Under the pieces are notes generated by a model, which saw nothing but the letters and a program-made list of their open reading frames with translations, had not been told where the DNA came from and ran no database searches. A stretch of DNA of 64,000 bases from Monodelphis domestica (Eukaryota > Chordata > Mammalia > Didelphimorphia > Didelphidae): contig NC_077227.1 in the NCBI RefSeq assembly GCF_027887165.1, forward strand, positions 347,167,707-347,231,706. Direction: 5' to 3'. The position numbers and the translations under genes are program-made. Shown one piece after another: positions 21,971-33,395 of this stretch; the stretch's first letter is position 1; every line of letters begins with the position of its first letter.

Positions 21971-24900
21971 TAATTTCATTGAAGAAAATGACAATGCTGA
22001 GACATCCTTTCAAAATCTATGGGATGCAGCCAAAGCAGTACTCAGGGGGAAATTTACATCCTTGAGTTCATATATTAACAAACCAGAGAGGGCAGAGGTC
22101 AATGAATTGGGCATGTAAATAAAAAAAACTAGAAAGTGAACAAATTAAAAATCTTCAGATGAAGACTAAATTAGAGATCCTAAAAATCAAAGAACTATTG
22201 ATTTAGTAAATAAGACTAGAAGCTGTTACTTTGAAAGAACAAATAAAACAGACAAAGTACTGGTCAATCCAATTTTAAAAAGGAAAGAAGAAAACCAAAT
22301 TGACAGTATCCAAGATGAAAAGGGAGACCTCACCTCTAATGAAGAGGAAATTAAAGCAATTATTAAAAATTATTATGCCCAATTATATGGCAATAAATAT
22401 GGCAATCTAGGTGATATGGATGAATATTTACAAAAATATAAATTGCCTAGACTAACAGAGGAAGAAAGAGAATACCTAAACAACCCAATATCAGAAAACA
22501 AAATTGAACAAGCCATCAAAGAACTCCCTAAGAAAAAATCCCCAGGTCCAGATGGATTCACAAATGAATTCTATCAAACATTCAAAGAACAACTAATCCC
22601 AATATTATACAAACTATTTGACATAATAAACAAAGAAGGAGTTCTACCAAATTCCTTTTACAACACAAATATGGTACTGATTCCAAAGTCAGGCAGGTCA
22701 AAAACAGAAAAAGAAAACTACAGACCAATCTCCTTAATGAACATAGATGCAAAAATCTTAAATAGAATACAAGCAAAAAGACTCCAGCAAGGGATCAGGA
22801 GGGTTATTTACTATGACAAGGTGGGATTCATACCAGGAATGCAGGAATAGTTCATTATTAGGAAAACCATCCACATAATTTACCATATTAACAAGCAAAC
22901 CAACAAAAATCACATGATTATCTCAATAGATGTAGAAAAAGCCTTTGACAAAATACAACACTCATTCCTATTGAAAACACTTGAAAGTATAGGAATAGAA
23001 GAACCTTTCCTAAAAATAATAAACGGTACATATCTAAAACCATTAGCAAACATCATCTGCAATGGGGATAAACTAGAAGCCTTCCCAATAAGATCAGGAG
23101 TGAAACAAGGAGGCCCATTATCACCTCTATTGTTTAACATTGTACTAGAAATACTAGCAGTAGCAATTAGAGAAGAAAAAGAAATTGAAGGTATTAAAAT
23201 AGGCAAGGAGGAGACCAAGCTATCACTCTTCACAGATATGATGGTCTACTTAAAGAATCCTAGAGAATCAACTAAAAAGCTAGTCAAAATAATCAACAAC
23301 TTTAGCAAAATTGCAGGATGCAAAATAAACCCTCACAAGCCATCAGCATTTCTAGATATCGCCAACACAGCTCAGCAGCAAGAATTGGAAAGAGAAATTC
23401 CATTTAAGATCACCCTAGACAATGTAAAATACTTAGGAATCTATCTGCCAAGATAAACACAGGAACTATATGAACACAACTACAAAACTAGACCTAAACA
23501 ATTGTAAAAACATCAATTGCTCATGGGTAGGAGGAGCTAACATAATTAAAATGGCAATCTTGCCCAAATTAATTTACTTATTCAGTGTCATACCCATTGA
23601 ACTACCAAAAAACTTTTTTACTCAATGAGAAAAAACCATAACAAAGTTCATTTGGAAGAACAAAACATCAAGGATATCCAGGGAAATAATGGAAAAAAAA
23701 ATGCAAAGTAAGGTGGCCTTGCAGTCCCAGATCTCAAACTGTACTATAAAGCAGTGGTCATCAAAACAACATAGTACTGGCTAAGAGACAGCAAAGAGAA
23801 TCAGTGCAATAGACAAGGAGTAAGTGACCTCAGCAAGACAGTCTATGATAAGCCTAAAGATCCCAGCTTTTGGGACAAAAATCCACTATTTGATAAAAAC
23901 TGCTGGGAAAATTGGAAGACAGTATGGGAGAGATTAGGTTTGGATCAATATCTCACACCCTACACCAAGATAAACTCAGAACGGGAGAATGAGTTGAATA
24001 TAAAGAAGGAAACTATAAGTAAATTAGGTGAACACAGAATAGTATACATGTCAAATCTTTGGGAAGAAAGATTTTAAAACCAAGCAAGAGTTAGAAAAAA
24101 ATCACAAAATGTAAAATAAATAAATTTGATTACATCAAATTAAAAAGGTTTTGTACAAACAGCCAATGCAACCAAAATTAGAAGGGAAGCAACAAATTGG
24201 GAAACAATCTTCATTACAAAAAACTCTGACAAAGGTCTAATTACTCAAATTTATAATGAGCTAAATCAGTTGTACAAAAAACAAGCCATTCTCCCATTGA
24301 TAAATGGGCAAGGGACATGAATAGGCAATTTTCCAGTTAAAAAAATCAAAACTATTAATAAGCACATGAAAAAAGTGTTCTAAATATCTTATAATCAGAG
24401 AGATGCAAATCAAAACAACTCTCAGGTATCACCTCACACCTAGCAGATTGGCTAACATGACAGCAAAGGAAAGTAATGAAAGTTGGAGGGAATGTGGCAA
24501 AGTCAGGGCATTAATTCATTGCTGGTGGAGTTGTGAATTGATCCAACCATTCTGGAGGGCAATTTGGAACTATGTCCAAAGGGCACTAAAAGACTGTTTG
24601 CCCTTTGATCCAACCATAGCACTGCTGGGTTTGTACCCCAAAGAGATAATAAGGAAAAAGACTTGTACAAGAATATTTATAGCTGTGTTCTTTGTGGTAG
24701 CAAAAAAATTGGAAAATGAAGGGATTCCTTTCAATTGAGGAATGGCTGAACAAATTGTGGCATATGTTGGTGATGGAATACTATTGTGCTCAAAGAAATA
24801 ATAAACTGAAGGAATTCCATGTGAACTAGAATGACCTCCAGGAATTGATGCAGAGTGAGAGGAGCAGAACCAGGAGAACATTTTACACAGAGACTGATAC

Positions 24901-25253
24901 ATTGTGGTACAATCGAATGTAATTAACTTCTCCATTAGTGGCAATGCAGTGATCCTGAACAACTTGGAGGGATTTATGAGAAAGAACACTATCCACATTC
25001 AGAGGAAAAACTGTGGGAGTAGAAACACCGAAGAAAAACAACTGCTTGATTACATGGGTCGAGGGGATATGATTGGGGATGTAGACTCTAAATGAACATC
25101 CTAGTGCAAATCAACAACATGGAAATAGGTTCTGATCAAGGTCACATGTAATACCCAGTGGAATTGTGTGTTGACTATGGGAAGGGTAGGGGGAGGGAAG
25201 GGAGGGAATTAATATGATTCTTGTAACCAAGGAATAATGTTCTAAATAAAAAA
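21971..25253 (+). mobile_element. 5'-truncated L1 retrotransposon (3.28 kb)
   Basis: Bounded by a perfect 17-bp duplication AAGAATTTGCAAGTGAA (21,954-21,970 and 25,254-25,270). The implied first-strand nick, TTCTT|AGAT, fits the L1 endonuclease preference. The element starts inside ORF2 and ends in an A-rich tail (AAATAAAAAAA). It contains the ORF2 reverse-transcriptase region and the C-terminal region, then a 3' UTR with a GGGAGGGAAGGGAGGG purine tract. Stops and frameshifts break ORF2 throughout. It cannot retrotranspose. Confidence 0.95.
22416..23456 (+). pseudogene. L1 ORF2 reverse transcriptase, broken
   Basis: Two blocks in different frames. 22,416-22,850 encodes the fingers/palm start, with [15 protein letters not shown] and [11 protein letters not shown], ending at a stop. 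22,914-23,456 encodes [13 protein letters not shown] (first catalytic Asp), [16 protein letters not shown], and then FTDMMVYL where an active L1 has an F-A-D-D box. The second Asp of that pair is Met here, so the catalytic centre is lost as well as the frame. The block ends with LGIYLPR and a stop. A third remnant frame at 24,403-24,738 is the ORF2 C-terminal region. In the live family this enzyme primes reverse transcription of its own RNA at nicked DNA. Confidence 0.93.
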
Positions 25254-25461
25254 AAGAATTTGCAAGTGAAGTACAAATTTTAATAATTTATCAGTAGGTA
25301 ATCACCAAATTGTATAAACATTCTGGTTAATTTTACTTATGTAGAACTCAATTGATCTTTATTTTCTCATTCGGTAAAAATTGTTAATAAAAAACCTTCT
25401 CCCCAATTTGTCACATGGATATATAAGAATGAATGAGATCATGTCTTTAATTTATTTAAAA

Positions 25462-25614
25462 AAACAACAACACTTACCTTCTGTCATAGTATCATTTCTA
25501 TGACAGAAGAACTGCTAAGCAATTAGGTTCAATGCCTTGCCTAGAACCACACAGCTAGGAAGTATCTGAGGCTACATTTGAATCCAGGTCCTCCCCACTC
25601 CAAGCCTAGCTGCC
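25462..25614 (-). repeat. tRNA-derived marsupial SINE
   Basis: Antisense copy: ACACTTACCTTCTGTCATAG, CACACAGCTAGGAAGTATCTG, GAATCCAGGTCCTCCCC. It interrupts the old antisense L1. Confidence 0.75.
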
Positions 25615-25910
25615 TGCAGCCATGTCTTCTAGAGTACATTCAAAATAAATTTGTTTATGATATATCCCTTTATATCTAGATCATCCATTTTTATCTTATC
25701 TTGGTAAATGGTGTATGATATCGGTCTAATTGCTTTCTAGTTTTCCCCAAAAGTTTTACCAAATAGTGAATTCTTATCCCCAAAGTTTGGACTTTACTTT
25801 TGTCACATACAAGGTTACTATAATCTTTTACTACTGTTTGTTTCATGTCTGTTCTGTTCTGTTCTACTAACCAACCTTTCTATTTCTTAGCCAGTATTAG
25901 AATTTTTTTT

Positions 25911-26087
25911 AAACCTTACCTTCCTTCTTAGATTTGATCCTAAAACAGAAATATAGTAAGAGCCAGGCAACTGGGGCTAAGTGATTTACCTGGAGTCACA
26001 CAGCTAGGAAGTTTTTGGGGCCAGATTTGAACGACATCCTCCTGACTCCTGGTCTGGCACTCTATCCCCTGTGCTTCTAGCTGCCCC
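25911..26087 (-). repeat. tRNA-derived marsupial SINE
   Basis: Antisense copy: ACCTTACCTTCCTTCTTAG, CACACAGCTAGGAAG, TTCTAGCTGCCCC. Confidence 0.75.
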
Positions 26088-26689
26088 TAGATAATTTTGA
26101 TTATTATTGTCTTATATAATACAGCTTAAAATATAGTACTGCTGGACTTTCTTACTTTACATTTTTTCATTAATTCCTTTGATTTTTTAATTCTTTTTTT
26201 CCCAAATGAATTTTGTTATTATTTTTCTAGCTCAATAAAATAATTTTTTGGTAATTTAATTGAGATTACATCGAATAATAAAGTTAGTTTAGATAGGATT
26301 GCCATTTTCATTATATTGGCTCTGTCCACTCATGAACAATTAATTTACAGTCTGGCTAATCCACAAAGGTTGTGACCAGGACCCTCAAATTTCTGTGAAA
26401 TCTCTTTCTTTTCTTTCTTTTATTACTTAATCAAGTCAGTCAGTTTTGTTAAACAGCTATCTCGACTTTAAAACACAGCTTCTAGAGCAGGTGAGTAAAA
26501 TTTTTTTTTAAATTTCTCTCTTTTCTCCTTAACCTTAATTAGGAGTAAGGGAAACCTGGAGAGAGTTCTGGACCTTGTCCTGCTCCCCACGTGTTTTGTG
26601 AAGCCTGCTAAGGAAATTTACAACAAAATAAGACCCTTGGCAGTAGAGCCATCTACTGATAAAAGGCAAACAAGGATAATTTTAGCATT

Positions 26690-27300
26690 GTGACTTAAAA
26701 TCTAAATTAATTGGTCACCAGGGAAAATCCCAAATAATAAAATACCAAGTCAGCTGGAAATTATGGTGATTTTAATTAATATAGAGGGAAGGAATTAAGG
26801 AAAAGAGAGAGGGAGAGGAAAGAGGTAATTTAAACTGCTCCAGCTCAGGCTGAGCCAGGCAGGAGTTAAAGGCCTTGGCCAAAGTGTCCTCCCTGAGCCC
26901 AAGGGAAAGGAAGTCAGTCTTACCACTCACCACGAGACTGTCTCAAGGAAGCTGTCTGAGGGAGCTCCTCCAGGCTGAGTTCCTTTCTTTGAACTGGAGC
27001 CCAGGCTGCTTGTATCGACCTTTTCACCCTTGTGGCTCCTCCTCTAAATTTTCACATCTACCAATCACATTAGACACTTTTCTCCAGGACTGCCCATTCT
27101 TTAGTTCTCACCTTCTTTGATTAGATTTTTGAGTTACTTAAAACTTTGTTAAGTTCACCTTTTGTTAGTTACTTGACCTTTTTTGTGATTAATTTAACCT
27201 TCATAGGTACTTAACATCTTTTTGTATATAAAACATATTGCTGCAGAAAAAAATAATATTAGTTGTATGTACCTTTAGTATGTATGGACCTTTAGTATAA
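26690..27300 (-). mobile_element. LTR, antisense, related to the one at 31,193
   Basis: The complement shares long blocks in order with the + strand LTR at 31,193-32,330: TGTGATTGGTAGATG, a CTTGTGGTGAGTG-type block, a CTTTCTCTCC-rich tract, TTAATTAAAATC, CAGCTGACTTGG and TTCCCTGG. The two are copies of one LTR family in opposite orientation. The ends are not sharply readable; the U5 end is placed near a shared GTCACAAT. Confidence 0.7.
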
Positions 27301-27389
27301 GAAATATGGGGAAAAAAGAAAAAAAATCAAATATTCTAATCAAAATAAAAGAAAAGCAATAATAAAAATAAGGGGGGGGATCAGGAATT

Positions 27390-27780
27390 CAATGTGTTCC
27401 TAAAAACAGTATCCATTTGTCTATGGATTATTATCTCCAATGCATGTGATAGGATACAGTCAATCAGTCTCAACAGAAGATGCTTTCTTCACATGTGAGC
27501 AATGAATCCAAGAGTCCTTCTCTCCAACCTTTATATATGTGGAGTAGTTAACAATATTTGGAATGGTCCTTCCCGCCAAGGCTGAGTTGCTCCAGTACAC
27601 TGGAAATTCTTAATATACACCTTGTCTCCTGGGTTCAGGTTATGAAGAGAAAAAGTTCACACAGTTTGTGCTGTAATTCCTGTATATAGGAAGCAATAGT
27701 AGTATCCCCTCCTAATAGTGATGTATATTCAATGGTTTAAACCTGGCTTTATGTATATAAAGTGTTATATAATTAGGCTC
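27390..27780 (-). pseudogene. Endogenous retrovirus pol fragment: integrase C-terminus, broken
   Basis: On the - strand, about 27,531-27,650 reads through a GDKVYIKNF segment and, about 20 codons later, a GPF motif. This is the GPY/F-type end of a gammaretrovirus/ERV1-like integrase. In life that enzyme inserts the provirus. The frame ends at a stop near 27,531; related sequence resumes in another frame towards 27,450, and upstream sequence to 27,780 carries further stops. The LTR lies just downstream on the same strand with no env between, so this is a heavily deleted provirus lodged in an old L1. Confidence 0.65.
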
Positions 27781-28349
27781 ACGTTGTACCTAGGTTTTTT
27801 TTTACAGGTATACTTCTGTCTATGGTTATTTTAAATGGAGTATCTATTGCTAACTCTTCTTGAAGGGCTTTGTTAGTGATATATAGAAATGCTGATGATT
27901 TATGTGAATTTATTTTATACCTTTCTACTCTGCTAAAATTATTGTTTCAATTAGCTTTGTTGAATCTCTAGGATTTTCCACATATACCATCATAACATAT
28001 GCAAAAAGATATAGTTTTACTACCTTTTTGCCCATTCTGATTTCTTCATTTTCTTTTTTCATCTCTATTACTTTTTAAATGCTATTTCTAGCATTTCTAA
28101 TACAATATCAAATAATACTGGTGATAAAAGACATCCTCCCAATCATCTTATAGAGAAGGTCTCTAACTTATATCCCCATTGTAAATAATGCTTATGAATG
28201 GTCTTAGGGAGATGCTTCTTATCATTTTAAGGAAGAATTAATTTATATCTATGCTTTTAAGTGTTTTTTTTTTTTAAATAAGAACGAGTGTTGCTTTTTG
28301 TAAAAAGTTTTTCTGCATCTATTGATGGAATCACATGATTTTTGTTACT

Positions 28350-28545
28350 TGAGGGTATTAAAGCACTTTCCTCACAACAACCTGGTGAAGTAGGTATTGG
28401 AAATATTATTATCCCTATTTTACAGATAAAGATATTGCAGCTGGAGTACTTGATCCTAGGGCTAGTGAGTGTGGAAGCCAGAATTTGAACTCGGATCCCT
28501 TCTGACTCCAAGGCAAATATTACTAGATTATAACTCATTGCCTCT
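28350..28545 (-). repeat. MIR/THER-type CORE-SINE
   Basis: TCACAACAACCTGGTGAAG, CCCTATTTTACAGATAAAG, CCAGAATTTGAACTCGG and CTTCTGACTCCAAGGC. Orientation tentative. Confidence 0.65.
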
Positions 28546-29036
28546 ACTATGAGTCTTAGAAGATATGATAATAGTTTCTGTTTTGTTGTCTCAAGTATTG
28601 CTCCTATGAAATATAGGAAAGATGGAGACTAAAACACCATAGAAGAAGCAGGAAGACAACAGAAAGACCATACCCAGGGTTAGACAGAGAAAGATATTAT
28701 AATAGAGTCCAAACAAGTATGAAGAGAAAGATCAGAGAACATATGAAATACAATGCAGATTCTTGTACTCTTTGGAAGGAGGAGAGGCAGTGGATAGAAA
28801 GATACTCCATTCTAAGACAGTCAAATTCCCTGGCTCTCCCCTTGTTCATGATCAGAAAGATGAGAAAGAATAGTATTAGCAAAATTATGGAACATGTAAA
28901 TGATATTTTTTAGGGCCAAAAAAAGTGACTTCAACAAAGAAGTTGTGGAATTCTGAAACTTTGAATACTCAGCATGTCCCCAAAATAATAGCTGTTAATA
29001 AGCTCCTGATTCAAGGTAGGAGCAATACTACCTGTT
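28546..29036. other. Unclassified sequence
   Basis: Purine-rich, with no gene and no repeat I can name. Confidence 0.45.
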
Positions 29037-29052
29037 AAAGTTAAAGGAGCCA

Positions 29053-29270
29053 AGGGATAGCTAGATAGCTCAGTGGATTGAGAGAGATGGAAAGTCCAGA
29101 GCTCATAATCTGGCCTCAGGCACTTCCTAGCTATATGACCCTAGGCAAGTCATTTAAGCCCTATTGCCTAGCCTTTGTTGCTCTTCTGCCTTGGAACCAT
29201 AAAGTATTAATTCTAAGAGGGAAAGTAAGGGTTTATTTCTTTTTAAAGATAATAGATAAGGATTTTTTAA
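29053..29270 (+). repeat. tRNA-derived marsupial SINE with duplication
   Basis: Sense copy bounded by AAAGTTAAAGGAGCCA (29,037-29,052) and AAAGTTAAAGGGGCCA (29,271-29,286), a 16-bp duplication with one mismatch. It has the TAGCTCAGTGGATTGAGAG head. Confidence 0.88.
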
Positions 29271-29789
29271 AAAGTTAAAGGGGCCAGAAGGTTTCTCTTT
29301 ATTTTAGCTCTCTGCCCTGAAGGGACCCTTAGAATTACGAGTATAAAAGGGTACCAATGCTACCTACCCTGAAGATCAATTATTGAAGGAAACATGACAT
29401 TGACAGGGAAATTGGGAGACTATGGAGCCCTTGTGTAATTTCTGTTTTAATTCCTTTAATGATGACCTTCGACAAGTGCCAAAATGTCCCTAAAGTCCCT
29501 ACATTTTTCAGAGTTACTTGGATTGCATGTGGTGGACAGGATTCTGTCTTCCTCATTTTTTGTTTTTTTGTTTTTAATTTGTTGTTATTCTTTCTCCTTT
29601 GAAAAACTTTAAAAATTCAAATTTTAACATTTATGTGATCATTTTTCTGGATATTTCCCAATAGCATTGGAACTAAGGGAGAGATTTTCATCACAGAACA
29701 AAAATTTTCAGTGAAAACCTAACACATAGAAGAACCAGAGCTGAAACTAGGACAGGACAAGATAGACTTTGTCCAAGGTGCTAAAATTA

Positions 29790-30080
29790 ATTTCTTCATT
29801 TTTCTAAGACTTCTTTTATTTTCTCTTAAATATAATTTATTTTAGTTAACAATTAGTTATTTTCTATCCCCCTCTCCTACTCCTCTTTACCATTAAGGGG
29901 GAAAATTGAAAAAAGAAGACATTTGTAACAAATGTGCATAGTCAAGCAAAACAAATTTTCATGTTGGTATTGTTCAAGATGTATATATCTCATTCAGCAT
30001 CTTGCATCCTTGTCAGGATGTGGGTATCATGTATCATCACTCCTCTGGAACCATAGTTGATCACAGAATTCCAGATACCA
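29790..30080 (-). repeat. L1 3' end fragment, antisense
   Basis: TTATTTTAGTTAACAATTAG, TCTATCCCCCTCTCC, AACAAATGTGCATAGTCAAG, typical of antisense L1 tails in this window. Confidence 0.6.
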
Positions 30081-30439
30081 AAATTTAGAGGAACTATACT
30101 TTCTCCCTGAATAGGTGGTCACAGACAATTTAACTAGTACCAAAGGATGCAAAAGCAGTTAGCCATCATTAGTATTATTTTCATTTTTAATAAAAACCCA
30201 ATATAATTTATTGTGGACTGGGCTTCTAGGACCACATATGAAACTTTTCATGTATACACACATATATGAAAATTTTCATACACATATATTCCTTACATAA
30301 GAAAGGAATCAAATCTCAGCAAATAAATTCCAATAGTAATTCACATCTGCATTGCAGCCCATACCTTTACAGGCTCTTCATAAAAGTTTATAGTGCTATT
30401 TGCCTTACCAGACTAATTTTTATGGTTGTTTAAGTAACA

Positions 30440-30625
30440 TGATTAAGTTGGATTATTTATTTTTAGCATTCATTTAAAAAAGAAAATTGAGTTCTAAACT
30501 CTCTCCCTCTTTCCTCCCCCTCCCCCCATCCAATGAGGAGGCAAGCAATATAATAAGAATTATACATGTGAAGTCATGTAAAACATAAACCTGATTAAGT
30601 TTGAAAAATTGTCTAAAAATCTGCA
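30440..30625 (-). repeat. L1 3' UTR fragment, antisense
   Basis: CTCTCTCCCTCTTTCCTCCC followed by GAGGAGGCAAGCAATATAAT and GTGAAGTCATGTAAAACAT, a string seen in antisense L1 tails. Confidence 0.55.
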
Positions 30626-30724
30626 TCTGGCCAGACAAAGTTTGGGGACAGAAATCATTCTAAATGGGTTTTTGTCTGTTTTATGTAAGGGAAGGGCTGG
30701 AGAATTTGGGGAAATGTTCTAGGC

Positions 30725-30936
30725 CAGTGATGGTGAACCTTTTAGAGGGGCAGGTAATGTGAGAAATGTCCTCAGGTACCCATGGAGAGGGGGAGAGAAG
30801 AAGCCCAGCCCCATATTCCTTTGGTTTTCTAGTAATGAATTCTGGTGAACTCTGTACCGGGACAATGGCACACTTGCCCACAGAGTGGGTTCTGAGTGCC
30901 CCCTCTGGCACACATGCCATAGGTTCACCACCATGA
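30725..30936. mobile_element. Non-autonomous hAT-type DNA element, copy 2
   Basis: A 212-base element starting CAGTGATGGTGAACC and ending GGTTCACCACCATGA, flanked by TTCTAGGC (30,717-30,724) and TTCTAGGT (30,937-30,944). That is an 8-bp duplication, 7 of 8 matching, with the CTAG-centred form typical of Charlie-like hATs. It shares GAGAAATGTCCTCAGGTAC with copy 1 at 19,207. No transposase. Confidence 0.9.
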
Positions 30937-31192
30937 TTCTAGGTCTTTGGTAAAGTATAGAAATTTGGAACTGTACCTATGTAACAAAAATGTGCCAACC
31001 TATCATTCTGCTAACTTAACCTATTGAAATTCAAAGAGCTAGAGTCTGACAGGGCATAGGATTGAACTTAGACACTAAGAAATTTAGTTTATATTTTAAA
31101 AAGTTCTGATGAAGAACAAAATAGTATTAACGAGTATAGGAAGTCCACATAACAATGAACAATAGAATTAAATGCATTTATTAGGTGCTTAC

Positions 31193-32330
31193 TGTGAATC
31201 TTAAAAATTCTCAGACCTGGGGGCAACTGGGTAGCTCAGTGGATTGAGAACCAGGCCTAGAGACGGGAGGTCCTAGGTTCAAATCTGACCTCAGCCACTT
31301 CCTAGCTGTGTGACCCTGGGCAAGTCACTTGACCCCCATTGCCTAGCCCTTACCACTCTTCTGCCTTGGAGCCAATACACAGTATTGACTCCAAGATGGA
31401 AGGTAAGGGTTTTAAAAAAAAAAATTCTCAGACCCTACTTCATAAGGTTGGATTGCGAACCTTAAAAATTCCCAGACCCTACTTCATAAGGTTGGGTTAA
31501 GACCATTCCTCATTTTAAACAATGAAGGAACTTAGATCAGGAATGTGAGACTTCTACTTAGATCAGGAATGTGAAGACCTCTACTCCACCCCTACTTAAG
31601 CATACTTTAGGGGATGATAAAGTTGTAAACTCTTTGCTGAACAATGAAAAGTACTTAAACCCATACTTATAATAAGGCAAAAAGTTCTTAAGCTGTGCCT
31701 ATTTTTAGATCGAATACAAAAGAGTGCTAAGTACCTATAAAGGTCAGGCAACTTGTGAACTTGCAAAAGGCAAAGAGGTGAGAACTTACTCAAAAGTTTA
31801 GTCTACTCAGGTGTGAATTAAGAATGGTCTGTCCTTTGAAAAAACGTCTACTGTGATTGGTAGATGGGAGAACTTAGGGGAGGTGACATAGGAGAAAATT
31901 CCCTTTAAATAGGAACTCAGATAGAGCTGAAGGGTCATTCTGGGTCAGATTCACATTCAGATGGACATTCAGATTCAGGATTGAGCTGGTGGAGTCAGCT
32001 GAGATGAAGCTGGCCTGGTGTCACTAGAATCCTTGCTTGGGACAGATCTTGTGGTGAGTGATTAAGGACTGATTGATCTTTCTCTTAGGGCTTAGGCCTG
32101 GGTTGGCCAGGGCTGCCCTGGGCTGGCCTATCCTTTTCTCATTATTCCCCTTTTCTCTCTTTCTCTCCTTTTCTTTAATTACACATTTGTATTAATTAAA
32201 ATCTCTATAAAACCCAGTTGACTTGGGGATATTTCATAATTGGGAATTCTTCCCTGGCAACCACCTTGTATTTGATAAAAAAAAAATAAGACACTGTCTT
32301 GAACCCATATTTTCTGAGGTCACAATTTAC
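31193..32330 (+). mobile_element. Solo LTR of an endogenous retrovirus
   Basis: Begins TGTGAATCTTAAAAATTC and carries a tandem duplication near its start (the CTTAAAAATTC, CAGACCCTACTTCATAAGG unit twice, the first copy split by a SINE). It also has a second short duplication (CTTAGATCAGGAATGTGA twice, about 31,530-31,575). AATTAAAATC and CCCAGTTGACTTGG lie near the end. No polypurine tract precedes it, so it looks solo. It shares blocks with the antisense LTR at 26,690-27,300. Ends approximate. Confidence 0.7.
31218..31419 (+). repeat. tRNA-derived marsupial SINE inside the LTR
   Basis: The best-preserved sense copy in the window, from GGGGGCAACTGGGTAGCTC to AGGTAAGGGTTTTAAAA. It is bounded by a perfect 15-bp duplication AAAAATTCTCAGACC at 31,203-31,217 and 31,420-31,434. 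It is younger than the LTR. Confidence 0.95.
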
Positions 32331-32430
32331 TCATCCACTCTTTTATCTACTACAATTTAAGTCTTCCACTATTTTAATCACTACAGTTTATGGCCTCAAG
32401 TATTTTAATTATTATATTACTATGTGAAAG

Positions 32431-32705
32431 GAGACAATTAAGTGGCTCAGTGGATAATTGAGTGTCAGGCCTGGATCTAGGAAGACCTGAGTTTAAATCC
32501 AACTTCAGAAATTACTAGCTGTGTGACCCTGGGTAAATCATTTAACTTTGTTTGCTTCAATTTTCTTCATTTATCAAATGAATTGGAGAAGGAAATAGCA
32601 ACCATTCCAGTATCTTTGTCAACAAAACCCCAAAAAGAGGTCACAAAGAGTCAGACACCACTGAAAATGGTAAAAAAAATAACTAAATGACAACAGACAA
32701 TGAGA
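32431..32705 (+). repeat. MAR1-type marsupial SINE
   Basis: GTGGCTCAGTGGATAATTG head, ATTGGAGAAGGAAATAGC, GTATCTTTGTCAAC, CACAAAGAGTCAGACACC and a CAACA-type tail. Family name from memory. Confidence 0.85.
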
Positions 32706-32734
32706 AAAACATGGTATTAGGGCATTAGAATTTT

Positions 32735-33395
32735 TTTTTGCATGTCTGCTTTTTTTTTTTTAATGAAATCTGTTTAATGGTGTACAGGGGTGTAGCAACT
32801 CTGGTTCTGCTAAAATTTTCCAAAAGGAAAGGTTCATATTTTTAAAAATAAACATTTTTACTAATAAAGTTTATAAATCCATAAATAGATGAAAGGTAAA
32901 ATATCAAAAAATGACTAAAGTATATAAAGTTCACTCTCAAGGCCTCACATTCCAAATTGCATTGGCCTTATCTGGGTAGGTCAAGTCAAAAAAGAGAATG
33001 GTTCCCCATGTTCTCCTGAGGAGAAAAGTGACTGAGGAGCTACAGGAGACAGAGAAAGTGACAGAAGAGAGAGAAAAGGGGACCCCAAGAGGTGGCCACC
33101 CAACACTGTCATCTCTGAAGTCATTTTGGAAATGAAATAATTGAATTCAATATGAATTAAGAGCTTTCTTCCCTCCTACACACATTGGCAATCCAGAATA
33201 CATGATGGATCTCAACTTTCTGCCCTCGAGGGACCAACGGACAGACCACTATTGTCCTGGGGGCAACTCTGCTGCTCTCCCCCAGATTCAGGTCAAATCT
33301 ATTCAGGGGATGGCAGTTTCACAAAAATGGGGAAAAAATCCTCACCACACTTGGAATGACCCCCACCCCCACCCCCACGTCCTCAGAGTAGAGAA
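32735..33395 (-). pseudogene. Retrocopy of an unidentified transcript
   Basis: A 661-base unit bounded by a perfect 17-bp duplication TAGGGCATTAGAATTTT (32,718-32,734 and 33,396-33,412). On the - strand it ends in A12 (32,750-32,761), a 10-base spacer, and a shorter A run, preceded by an ATTAAA signal about 15 bases upstream. The body shows none of the repeat landmarks seen elsewhere here, so it looks like a 3'-truncated mRNA or non-coding RNA copied by L1. The 71-codon frame at 33,202-33,414 runs on the opposite strand and is not meaningful. The source gene is not recognised. Confidence 0.65.

Larger units (their letters stand above)
25620..28345 (-). repeat. Old L1 ORF2 relic, antisense, in pieces
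   Basis: Pieces at 25,620-25,905, 26,090-26,345 and 27,785-28,345 read as consecutive parts of an antisense L1 ORF2. Examples: GATAGGATTGCCATTTTCAT then GTCCACTCATGAAC at 26,296-; GTACCTAGGTTTT at 27,786-; TTTCTGCATCTATTGATGG at 28,309-. It is interrupted by two SINEs and by the retroviral fragment at about 26,360-27,780. Non-coding. Confidence 0.7.
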
